Source: Eunapius fragilis (Eukaryota; Porifera; Demospongiae; Spongillida; Spongillidae). From it: 64,000 nt of DNA. Every line of letters starts with the position of its first letter. Within the stretch, counting starts at the first letter, position 1. The notes beneath the pieces are model-generated. The model saw only the letters and a program-made list of their open reading frames with translations, had not been told where the DNA came from and did not search any database. Of the stretch, positions 1 to 7,732 are shown one piece after another. The stretch spans positions 9,555,210-9,619,209 of the forward strand of contig OY811975.1 in assembly GCA_963681505.1 (NCBI GenBank), in the 5' to 3' direction. The position numbers and the translations under genes were made by a program.

Positions 1-26
1 CGGAAGCTGCCTTATACTACACTTAC

Positions 27-788
27 CTTTCTTATCTGCCAACTGCTTGGCACAGTGATTTTCATGCACTGCAATAAGAGCTCTGGCTAGTTTCCCATAT
101 GTAGCATCACTGTCTTGATCCAGCCATGTGGATAACATTGCAACCTTTGCACCATTCAGATCTCGAGGATGGTTGTGTTCAATTATTCGTAGTATTGTGT
201 CTTCCAAACCCAACTCCAAACCAACATTTTTCCATTTAAAAAACTGCAGTAAATGAATATCATTAAGTTTTGGTCTGCCATTCTCCACCACTGGTTTGCC
301 ATTCTCCCCCTCAGGTCTGCCATTCTCCACCTCTGGTCCGCCATTCTCCACCTCTGGTCTGCCATTCTCTGGTCTGTTATTCCTCACCTCTGGTCTGCCA
401 TTCTCCACCTCTGGTCTGCCATTCTCCACCTCTGGTCTGCCATTCTCCACCTCTGGTCTGCCATTCTCCACCTCTGGTCTGCCATTCTCCACCTCTGGTC
501 TACCATTCTCCACCTCTGGTCTACCATTCTCTACCTGTGGTCTGCCATTCTCCACCTCTGGTCTGCCATTCTCCACCTCTGGTCTACCATTCTCCACCTC
601 TGGTCTGCCATTCTCCACCTCTGGTCTACCATTCTCCACCTCTGGTCTACCATTCTCTACCTGTGGTCTGCCATTCTCCACCTCTGGTCTACCATTCTCC
701 AATGATGGGCTGACATCTATGTAAAATTCAAATGCACAGGGATGATAACAGTGAATAATGGAGAAGTGGATATTATGGTTTGTACCAG
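27..788 (-). CDS. Exon: VENGRPE heptapeptide repeat followed by a Death domain
   Basis: Seen on the minus strand: a frame with no start codon stays open from 788 to 27. It first reads a short segment with HCYHPC, then about 20 copies of VENGRPE encoded by a 21-bp minisatellite (about 268-708), then a domain beginning PKLNDIHLLQFF with WKNVGLELGLEDTILRIIEHN, MLSTWLD and LARALIAVHENHCA. That pattern (W, LGL, ML-x-W-L, L-x-x-AL) is typical of Death domains, which mediate homotypic signalling contacts. A donor (AAAG|GTAAGT on the minus strand) follows at 27. Many repeat variants are silent (GGC/GGT for Gly) and one shortened unit is a 6-bp in-frame loss, so the reading frame looks selected. Acceptor at 789-790 fits the phase of the exon at 911-1201 but has a poor pyrimidine tract. 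The gene continues past the left edge. Confidence 0.6.
268..708. repeat. 21-bp coding minisatellite
   Basis: About 20 tandem copies of a 21-bp unit (plus strand TCTGGTCTGCCATTCTCCAC plus C). Because 21 is a multiple of three, several frames on both strands stay open; only the minus frame reading VENGRPE joins flanking sequence with a recognisable domain and splice sites. Confidence 0.9.
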
Positions 789-910
789 CTAGCTGTCCAT
801 TGCACATGTGCTAACATCACAGCCACTACTTAGCAGGGGATAGTGATCATATTAGGCATCTACTTAAATTGCCTTATGTACATCGCCAACGTTATTATCA
901 GTTCTGATAC

Positions 911-1201
911 CTTCAGTGACTTGGTGAGACAAGGCTATCTCTTCAGCAACAGAAGCACTGTTCCCTCCAGCAGGATGGGCAATGGCCTTCACCAGTGTGT
1001 ACTACCTTGGCTCCATGAAGTAGTCAAACTTGTCAGTGTCCTCACCAATCCACCACATCATGATCCTGCTCATCTGACCTGAAGGCATACCCTTCAGGTC
1101 CTCCAGGTGGGAAACCTTCACACCAATGAAGGCTCCAATGTCATACCATGTCTGCCCCATGGAGCTAGTGACCCTGTCCACACCTTCAAGGTCATCTGAC
1201 C
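911..1201 (-). pseudogene. Death-domain exon with an in-frame stop
   Basis: On the minus strand a strong acceptor (pyrimidine tract ending CCCCCCAG at 1202-1204) opens a frame reading GSDDLEGVDRV, then TWYDIGAFIGV, MSRIMMWWIG, and after a TAG at 1002-1004, YTLVKAIAHPAGGNS and AEEIALSHQ. The alignment of Death-domain landmarks continues on both sides of the TAG, which is one base away from TGG (Trp). A donor (GAAG|GTATCA) lies at 904-910. Entry and exit phases match the neighbouring exons at 1391 and 788. So this is either a recent nonsense mutation in an ankyrin/Death-domain gene, a pseudogene, or an assembly error. A donor-like AAG|GTAGTA overlapping the stop could also shorten the exon. Confidence 0.55.
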
Positions 1202-1390
1202 CTGGGGGGAGAGGGGAGGATGGTGTTGACCAAATGGACCAGTTGTGTTAAGTATTATCACAAATCTTACAGACTGGGTCAGAAATATGCTGTACATGTT
1301 CATTTATAGTGTGGGTCATATGCTTTAGTGGGCAGTAATGAGGTCATTCATGGACACAAGTGATGACTAGTTAGGGTCTATGGTACTTAC

Positions 1391-1422
1391 CAATTGTTGT
1401 TATGGTGATGGACTCAAAGCTC
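1391..1422 (-). CDS. Small linker exon of the ankyrin/Death-domain gene
   Basis: Minus strand: donor CAATTG|GTAAGT at 1385-1390. With an acceptor at GTGAG| the exon reads GSFESITITTIG and joins in phase both to the ankyrin exon (leaves GG) and the Death-domain exon (begins GG-TCA). An acceptor 4 bases earlier would give an in-frame stop, so the exact start is inferred from phase. Confidence 0.4.
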
Positions 1423-1473
1423 CTCACTACAATAGCAGAGTATGATGTAATAAATGGAACCTCCTCCCCTTAC

Positions 1474-2321
1474 CCAGACCTACCATTCCAACTTTTCTTC
1501 AAGTTACTAATCACATTCAGGTCATCCTTTGAAGCCGAGCATTTAAATCCTTCACACACTGTGAGGTCACATCCATATTTGGCAACAAATAATCTTAATA
1601 GATTTATGTGTCCAAAGATGTAAGCCTTGTGCAAAATGGTTAGACCATAGAGGTCCTTTGTGTTGATGTCACAGTGAAACTCATTCATCAATAGCTCCAC
1701 ACACTCCACACTACCATCTGGACCAGCACAAGTGAACGGTGTGTCACCATTTGAATCACGAGCATTGAGGTCACAGCTGTACTTGGTGACCAGCAGTCTC
1801 ACCAGGGAGGTGTGGCCCTTAGAACAAGCATTATGCAGGATGGTTCTACCATAGGCACCTTTTGTGTTGATGTCACAGTGAAACTCATTGATCAATAGCT
1901 CCACACACTCCACACTACCACCTAGACCAGCACATGTGAACGGTGTGTCACCATTTGAATCATGAGCTTCGAGGTGACAGCTGTACTTGGTGACCAGCAG
2001 TCTCACCAGGGAGGTGTGGCCATTTACACAAGCATTATGCAGTATAGTTCTACCAATGGAGCCTTTTGTGTTGATGTCACAGTGAAACTCATTGATCAAT
2101 AGCTCCACACACTCCACACTACCACCTTGACCAGCACATGTGAAGGGTGTGTCACCATTTGAATCACGAGCATTGAGGTCATGGTTGCACTCGTCGACCA
2201 GCAGTCTCACCTGGGAGGTGTGGCCATTGATGCAAGCATCATGCAGCCTGTTTCTACCATTGGTTGTGTTGATGGTTGTGTTGATGTCACATTGAAACTG
2301 TAGGTGAAAGGTGTCACCATT
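1474..2321 (-). CDS. Ankyrin-repeat exon
   Basis: Minus-strand frame encoding about seven ankyrin repeats (GRTILHNAC-x-x-GHTSLVRLLV and NGDTPFTCAG-x-GGSVECVELLI), which form helix-loop-helix protein-binding scaffolds. The DNA is organised as a 204-bp (68-aa, two-repeat) unit repeated three times with high identity, a recent internal expansion. The exon ends with a lysine- and serine-rich tail and donor TCTGG|GTAAGG at 1468-1473. The 5' part (about 2217-2365) is degenerate: the middle of one repeat is missing and an in-frame TGA sits at 2322-2324, with ankyrin-like residues continuing beyond it. No start codon or clear 5' acceptor is visible. With the two downstream Death domains this resembles ankyrin/Death signalling proteins of invertebrates. 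Confidence 0.7.
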
Positions 2322-2324
2322 TCA

Positions 2325-2627
2325 ATCAAGATCATTCAGGTCACAGCTGTACACTAACCACACACAACCCAATCAAACAACTCTAAAGGGTCACCCCCTC
2401 CAAACATTATGTTGATTTTGCAACAAAATTATGTTAGCAAGAACAAATTTTGTACACTAATCATAAATGTATGATTGTAACTACTGTTATGTTGTGTGTG
2501 AACATATTTCATGCATAATTAAAAGTACTCATGACACATGAGTAGGAATCAATCAAAGCCTGCAGTAGGTTGGAGCTTACGACAATGACCCTTCTGTGGA
2601 GTTAGCACCCTTGTAGTGTGGAGATAG
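2325..2627. other. Intergenic or intronic, no gene seen
   Basis: Beyond the degenerate ankyrin sequence (to about 2365) this is AT-rich unique sequence up to the retrotransposon target site. I see no coding or RNA signal. Confidence 0.5.
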
Positions 2628-2632
2628 TGGCT

Positions 2633-2912
2633 TGTCACGGACTTAGGTCTTCTCTGACGAGCTCCGCAAGGCTTGCGCACCGAAAATAGCCGAAGTTATA
2701 GTCAAGAGCTTAATACATCATAACAGGCATAGCATAGCATAGCCTTTAAATACTACTACAAACATGAAATCAGTAGCACCAGGCCTAACTAGAGTTCAAT
2801 TACAGACAATAGTTTATGGGCTAGCTATACAAGCCAAGTTCACTCTCGCGGATGTAATATCTAATAAACACGTCCGATTCCCCGGGCTCCGCTGAGTTCA
2901 CAATCCCTCACA
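2633..2912 (-). repeat. 3' LTR
   Basis: 280 bp, TG...CA ends on both strands, no difference seen from the copy at 7415-7694. The last codons of gag-pol and its TAG (2861-2863) lie inside this LTR. Confidence 0.95.
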
Positions 2913-5900
2913 TCCCTCTCTTCTTCTCCTGCAGCAATGTCACTTGCTGCGTCTTCAGGCCACGTCGACCTAGACAGAGCGTCAGCATTCCCGTTAGAAG
3001 CTCCCGTTCTGTGAGCAACAGAAAAATTGTATGGCTGCAACGAAAGACTCCAGCGAGTAAGGCGAGAATTGTGATCTTTAAGCTTATCCATCCACACTAG
3101 CGATCTGTGGTCCGTTTCCACGCTGAAATGGCGCCCGAGAAGGTAGGTCCTGAACGCCTCCATGCCCAGTTTGATGGCAAGACACTCCTTCTCGATGGTA
3201 GAATATCGTTCTTCGCGCGGCAGCAGCTTTTTGCTGAAGTAGGCGATAGGATTTTCTCCACCAGCTGCATCCCTTTGACTCAGCACAGCTCCAATCCCCC
3301 TATTGGATGCATCAGTTTGCAATACAAACTCTTTATTAAAATCGGGGCTGCGTAAGACAGGGTAGCAACATAGCTGCGTCTTCAGTTGACGAAAGGCTCT
3401 GTCACATTCCGCAGTCCATTCCACTTGCTCGGGTGCCGACTTTCGGGTCAAATCCGTTAAGGGGGACGCTAAGGTGGCGTAGTTATGTACAAATCTTCTG
3501 TAATAACCAGTCAAACCCAAAAACGCACGGACTTGAGTCTTGGTCCTTGGTGTACCAAAGGATTCAACTGCCTGCACCTTAGACTGTTGGGGTTTCACAG
3601 TACCACTACCCACAATATGACCCAGATAAGTGCACTCCGCCATTGCAAACTGGCATTTATTAGGCTTTGCAGTGAGCCCTGCCCCCAGTAACTTTTGCAG
3701 TATTGTACGAACATGACTTACGTGGTCACTCCAAGACGTACTGAATATAATCAAGTCATCCAGGTAGGCTGCAGTGAAGCTTTCACACCCTTTCACGATC
3801 CTGTCCATTAGACGCTGAAAGGTCGCCGGTGCCCCCTGTAATCCGAACGGCATGACTGTAAATTCGTACAATCCAAATGGCGTTGCAAATGCCGTCTTGT
3901 GACGCGCCTCCTCCGCGACTGGTACTTGCCAGTACCCTCGAGTTAGGTCTAGAGTAGAAATAAATCTTGCTTCTCCCAGTCTGTCAATGAGGTCATCAAT
4001 GCGGGGCATTGGGTACGCGTCTGATTCGGAAACACTGTTCAGTCTTCGATAATCCACGCACAGCCTCAACGACCCGTCCTTCTTCTTCACGAGGACGACT
4101 GGAGAACTCCATTCACTATTTGAAGGTGTGATTATCCCTCCTTCTAGCATCTCCTGGATCTCCATTTCAACTTTTTCCCTATAAGCATGGGGAATGCGGT
4201 ATGGAGGTAACCTTACAGACCTTGCCGACCCCGTTTCAATGCGATGTTCCGTCCAGTTTGTTTTCCCGGGTGAGTTACTCATCACTGCTGACAATTCGCA
4301 AAGCAAAGCATCCAACTCATCTCTTTGTGCCTTTGTCAGATGTGGTCCAAATTGTGGACTATCTTCTGCTCCAGTGCCCGCTCTTGAGCCATTCCATACT
4401 GGTATCTCGTCATCTTCATCCAAGTTTTCAGACCAGTAACTCGTGCAGACTGCACTGCTGTTGGAAAGGAACTCCCGCAACATATTAATATGGAATACCC
4501 TCTTTCTCTTCCGCCGATCGTGCATGTCAATTAGGTAGTTAACCTTTCCAACCTGTTTCACCACCTTATAGGGCCCCTGCCACTGTGCTGTCAGCGCACT
4601 TGATGACGTAGGTAACAAAACCAATACCATGGCACCTTCGTTGAGAGTCCTCATCCGCGCATTCTGGTCATACCAGCTCTTCTGTGAGGCTTGCGCCTTC
4701 TCGAGGCTCTCTCGAACGATCGTTGTCATCTCCGCCATCTTCTCCCGGATAGACATTATGTGTGACACCACATTTTCGCTGCTCTTTTCCTTAGCCACCC
4801 AGGACTCTTGCAGCACATCTAAAGGTCCTCGGACTTCCCTGCCATAGAGTAACTCAAATGGAGAGAAACCTGTGGAGCTCTGAGGAACCTCACGATAAGC
4901 GAAAAGCACATATGGAATCAACTTATCCCAGGCTTCTCCCTCCTGTGTGGCAACCTTCCTTAGCATGGACTTCAGCGTCTGATTAAAGCGCTCGACCAAC
5001 CCATCCGTCTGCGGATGGTAAGGGCTGGTACGAATGGGACGAATGTGCAGCAGCCTGGACAGTTCAGCTAGTAGTTGGCTGGTAAAGTTGGACCCCTGAT
5101 CGGTCAGAATTTCTCGGGGAATACCCACTCTTGTAAACATCTTTACCAGTTCCTCTGCCACTGCTTCCGCATCCACCGCCCGCATTGGCATTGCCTCCGG
5201 GTATCTTGTGGCGTAGTCACAAACTACTAGTATGTACCGATTACCTGAGCTACTCCTGGGCAACGGGCCAACAATATCCATTGCGATTCTCTGGAATGGC
5301 TCCTCCACAATTGGTAGCGGTATTAGGGGTGCGTGTTGAGGCTTGACCCGGGACGTCTTCTGGCAAGTTTCACACCTTTTACAGAAATCTGCTACGTCCT
5401 TACGCAGGGTCGGCCAGTAGAATCTCTGTAGTACCCGATCAGTGGTCTTATTTTTGCCTAAATGTCCTGCCAATGGAATGCTGTGAGCAAGCTCCATAAC
5501 AACACTTCGACACTGACTAGGTAGCACTAGCTGATCCCTTGCATATGGTTCAGAATCTCCTCCCAACAGCATCACCACCACACGGTACATAAGCCCATCC
5601 TTTATTACAAAACTAACCCCGCTTGTACTCTCCTTTTTGTCCACAGCCTTCCGTACGACTCCAAGCGTAGGATCTGTTTCTTGGAGAATTCTCAGCTCCT
5701 CCGCAGATATATCCTGTGTATTCTGCATGCATACAGGTGGGTCTGAGCATACCTTTGCTCTGTGTATCCGCCTTCTTTCCCGCTTCTGGCTTCTGCTTTG
5801 CACCAATTTTTCTCTCCCACCATGAAATATGGTGTCGTCCAGCTCCTCCCCCAAATTCCATGTCTCCTCTTGTGGCTCGTCCAGCAAGATAGGATTTGGT

Positions 5901-7333
5901 CGCACACCAGACCGAAGCTCCTTCACTAGGCTGTCTCTCTCGGCCTTTGCCTCCTTTTTGGCCTGTGCTCGAGTTGTAGCCATAAATACTTCTGCCCGTT
6001 CAGAAGCTTGGCTCAGTAACATTCCAAGTTCTGGAACATCTGTCCCTAAAAGAACGTCCATAGGAAGAGTGTCAGACACTGCTGCTACAGTGTCTACCGT
6101 GTAGCCGTCTAGTTCTACACAAATATCAGCCATGGGATACATGGCCGTGTCCCCATGAGCACATCTAACCACAGCAGATTCTCCCTCCCGAATCTGCCCA
6201 TCGGAAACCAGGTCGCTATGGACCATAGTCCTGGAACATCCGGTATCCAGCATAATACCCTCTACTATGCGACCGTTAACAGTCCCGGAGCGTTGAAGTC
6301 CATTTCTCCAACCTACATGTGCACAAACTAGAACATTATTAGGGCAATGCCTCGATATGTGTCCCTTCTTGCCACAATTGAAGCATGTTACCCCCTCCCG
6401 ATCCAGTGTCTCCTTTCGGCCCGAAGTATATTTTCCCCTCTCGCTCGGTACCGTCGACGGCAGCCCGCTCCTTCTTTCGCTGTCTCGCTGACCTCTTGGC
6501 CATGGCTTCATACCCGTGTTTTCTCGTCGACTCTCCCGCTTTACCTCCGGGTCTCGTTCCTGTTTTCGGGCCCGCACATAGTTGTCAGCCATATCAGCAG
6601 CCTCTGTTGACGTTTTGGGTTTCCGTTCTGACACCCAAATTTTCAGGTCCCTTGGTAGCGCATTTAATAGCTGCTCACGGACCATCAGGTCCCGAACCTC
6701 CGCAACGGTTTTGCAGTTTTTTGTCCATTTCTGCAAAAGGTCATCTAACCTTACCGCAAGCTCACTTACCGTTTCGTCTTCTTTCTTCACCGTCTCTCTG
6801 AACCTCTGTCGGTACGTTTCATCCGAAATATCGTAGCGGCGTAGGATGGCCTCCTTCAACAACTGATAGGTTCCAGCATCCTCTGCCCTCATGGCAGCGT
6901 AGGCCTGCTGTGCCTTGCCTGTCAGTTGTGGAGCCAGCTTTACCGCCCACCGGTTCTCCTTCACCTCGTACGCCCGCATTACTCTCTCGAACGTAACCAG
7001 GTACGACTCAATGTCGTCCTGCACTGTCAATTTCACAAGTTTAGCCTCACCTTCTTTGGACCCTTGCGAAACATTTGTTCTCGTCTCCTCCACTTGCCGA
7101 GACTCTCCAACGAGCCTCGTGAGCATTTCCATTTGCTCGCGCATCAGAGCTTTCTCTTCTTCTGCCACTCGCTGTTGCCTCAGCCTCTCTACCTCGAACT
7201 GAGCATCTCGAGACTTCCGATCCTCGAGCAGCACTCGCATCAACCCCTCTATACTTTCTGCGCTCATTTTCTCTTGTTGTACGCTCCCGCTTTCCTTGTA
7301 GCTACGTCCCGACCTAGTTGACATACACCGCAC
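2861..7333 (-). CDS. Gag-pol polyprotein, order gag-PR-INT-RT-RNaseH
   Basis: One uninterrupted frame of 1490 residues, 61 bases downstream of the primer-binding site. In order: gag capsid-like region (about 95-260); CCHC zinc knuckle C317, C320, H325, C330; aspartic protease LDTG at 362-365; integrase with zinc-binding H617, H624, C654, C657 and catalytic D686, D745, E781 (35 residues between the last two); GPY/F-like module about 914-936; reverse transcriptase 1070-1240 with YLDD at 1190-1193; RNase H with D1341, E1381, D1408. The polyprotein makes the capsid and copies, cuts and integrates the element. Integrase ahead of RT is typical of Ty1/copia, but RT and the GPY/F module are Ty3/gypsy-like, the combination described for Gmr1 elements. 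Residue 4 is also Met and could be the start. No frameshift or missing catalytic residue seen. Confidence 0.95.
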   Translation of the reverse strand: MRCMSTRSGRSYKESGSVQQEKMSAESIEGLMRVLLEDRKSRDAQFEVERLRQQRVAEEEKALMREQMEMLTRLVGESRQVEETRTNVSQGSKEGEAKLVKLTVQDDIESYLVTFERVMRAYEVKENRWAVKLAPQLTGKAQQAYAAMRAEDAGTYQLLKEAILRRYDISDETYRQRFRETVKKEDETVSELAVRLDDLLQKWTKNCKTVAEVRDLMVREQLLNALPRDLKIWVSERKPKTSTEAADMADNYVRARKQERDPEVKRESRRENTGMKPWPRGQRDSERRSGLPSTVPSERGKYTSGRKETLDREGVTCFNCGKKGHISRHCPNNVLVCAHVGWRNGLQRSGTVNGRIVEGIMLDTGCSRTMVHSDLVSDGQIREGESAVVRCAHGDTAMYPMADICVELDGYTVDTVAAVSDTLPMDVLLGTDVPELGMLLSQASERAEVFMATTRAQAKKEAKAERDSLVKELRSGVRPNPILLDEPQEETWNLGEELDDTIFHGGREKLVQSRSQKRERRRIHRAKVCSDPPVCMQNTQDISAEELRILQETDPTLGVVRKAVDKKESTSGVSFVIKDGLMYRVVVMLLGGDSEPYARDQLVLPSQCRSVVMELAHSIPLAGHLGKNKTTDRVLQRFYWPTLRKDVADFCKRCETCQKTSRVKPQHAPLIPLPIVEEPFQRIAMDIVGPLPRSSSGNRYILVVCDYATRYPEAMPMRAVDAEAVAEELVKMFTRVGIPREILTDQGSNFTSQLLAELSRLLHIRPIRTSPYHPQTDGLVERFNQTLKSMLRKVATQEGEAWDKLIPYVLFAYREVPQSSTGFSPFELLYGREVRGPLDVLQESWVAKEKSSENVVSHIMSIREKMAEMTTIVRESLEKAQASQKSWYDQNARMRTLNEGAMVLVLLPTSSSALTAQWQGPYKVVKQVGKVNYLIDMHDRRKRKRVFHINMLREFLSNSSAVCTSYWSENLDEDDEIPVWNGSRAGTGAEDSPQFGPHLTKAQRDELDALLCELSAVMSNSPGKTNWTEHRIETGSARSVRLPPYRIPHAYREKVEMEIQEMLEGGIITPSNSEWSSPVVLVKKKDGSLRLCVDYRRLNSVSESDAYPMPRIDDLIDRLGEARFISTLDLTRGYWQVPVAEEARHKTAFATPFGLYEFTVMPFGLQGAPATFQRLMDRIVKGCESFTAAYLDDLIIFSTSWSDHVSHVRTILQKLLGAGLTAKPNKCQFAMAECTYLGHIVGSGTVKPQQSKVQAVESFGTPRTKTQVRAFLGLTGYYRRFVHNYATLASPLTDLTRKSAPEQVEWTAECDRAFRQLKTQLCCYPVLRSPDFNKEFVLQTDASNRGIGAVLSQRDAAGGENPIAYFSKKLLPREERYSTIEKECLAIKLGMEAFRTYLLGRHFSVETDHRSLVWMDKLKDHNSRLTRWSLSLQPYNFSVAHRTGASNGNADALSRSTWPEDAASDIAAGEEERDVRDCELSGARGIGRVY
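2913..2933 (-). promoter_or_regulatory. Polypurine tract
   Basis: Minus-strand purine run GGAGAAGAAGAGAGGGA directly before the 3' LTR, the usual primer for plus-strand synthesis. Confidence 0.75.
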
Positions 7334-7394
7334 GGATAACCTTACTCTCAGGTCTCGCCGTCTGGGTCTCGCCGATCAACTGTCGCTGCGATAT

Positions 7395-7412
7395 ATCCCA
7401 CCGCTGCCACCA
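7395..7412 (-). promoter_or_regulatory. Primer-binding site complementary to tRNA-Leu 3' end
   Basis: Two bases inside the 5' LTR the minus strand reads TGGTGGCAGCGGTGGGAT. This is the exact complement of the 3' end expected for a tRNA-Leu with a GGTAGCG acceptor stem (ending CGCTGCC-A-CCA). The tRNA comparison is from general knowledge of eukaryotic tRNA-Leu, not from this genome. Confidence 0.8.
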
Positions 7413-7414
7413 AA

Positions 7415-7694
7415 TGTCACGGACTTAGGTCTTCTCTGACGAGCTCCGCAAGGCTTGCGCACCGAAAATAGCCGAAGTTATAGTCAAGAGCTTAATACAT
7501 CATAACAGGCATAGCATAGCATAGCCTTTAAATACTACTACAAACATGAAATCAGTAGCACCAGGCCTAACTAGAGTTCAATTACAGACAATAGTTTATG
7601 GGCTAGCTATACAAGCCAAGTTCACTCTCGCGGATGTAATATCTAATAAACACGTCCGATTCCCCGGGCTCCGCTGAGTTCACAATCCCTCACA
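7415..7694 (-). repeat. 5' LTR
   Basis: 280 bp, read by eye as identical to 2633-2912; followed on its right by the target duplication TGGCT. Confidence 0.95.
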
Positions 7695-7732
7695 TGGCTG
7701 TATGTGGCTTCAAATAGGTTAATACAACTTAC

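Larger units (their letters stand above)
2633..7694 (-). mobile_element. Complete LTR retrotransposon, Ty3/gypsy type with INT before RT (Gmr1-like)
   Basis: Two 280-bp LTRs (2633-2912 and 7415-7694) run TG...CA and I find no difference between them by eye. They are flanked by a perfect 5-bp target duplication TGGCT (2628-2632 and 7695-7699). The element lies on the minus strand: 5' LTR at 7415-7694, then two bases and a primer-binding site, one long gag-pol frame, a purine tract (2913-2933) and the 3' LTR. Intact coding, matched LTRs and target duplication indicate recent insertion and possible activity. The pol order PR-INT-RT-RNaseH is that of Gmr1-like elements, not of ordinary Ty3/gypsy. 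The insertion site sits next to the exon at 7733-7800, apparently in an intron. Confidence 0.93.

Noticed and set aside
253..724. Plus-strand frames over 0.25-0.72 kb
   Set aside because: Shadows of the 21-bp repeat; the minus frame joins a Death domain and splice sites, the plus frames join nothing.
3107..7321. Plus-strand frames of 60-138 codons
   Set aside because: Shadows of the intact minus-strand gag-pol, without domains of their own.
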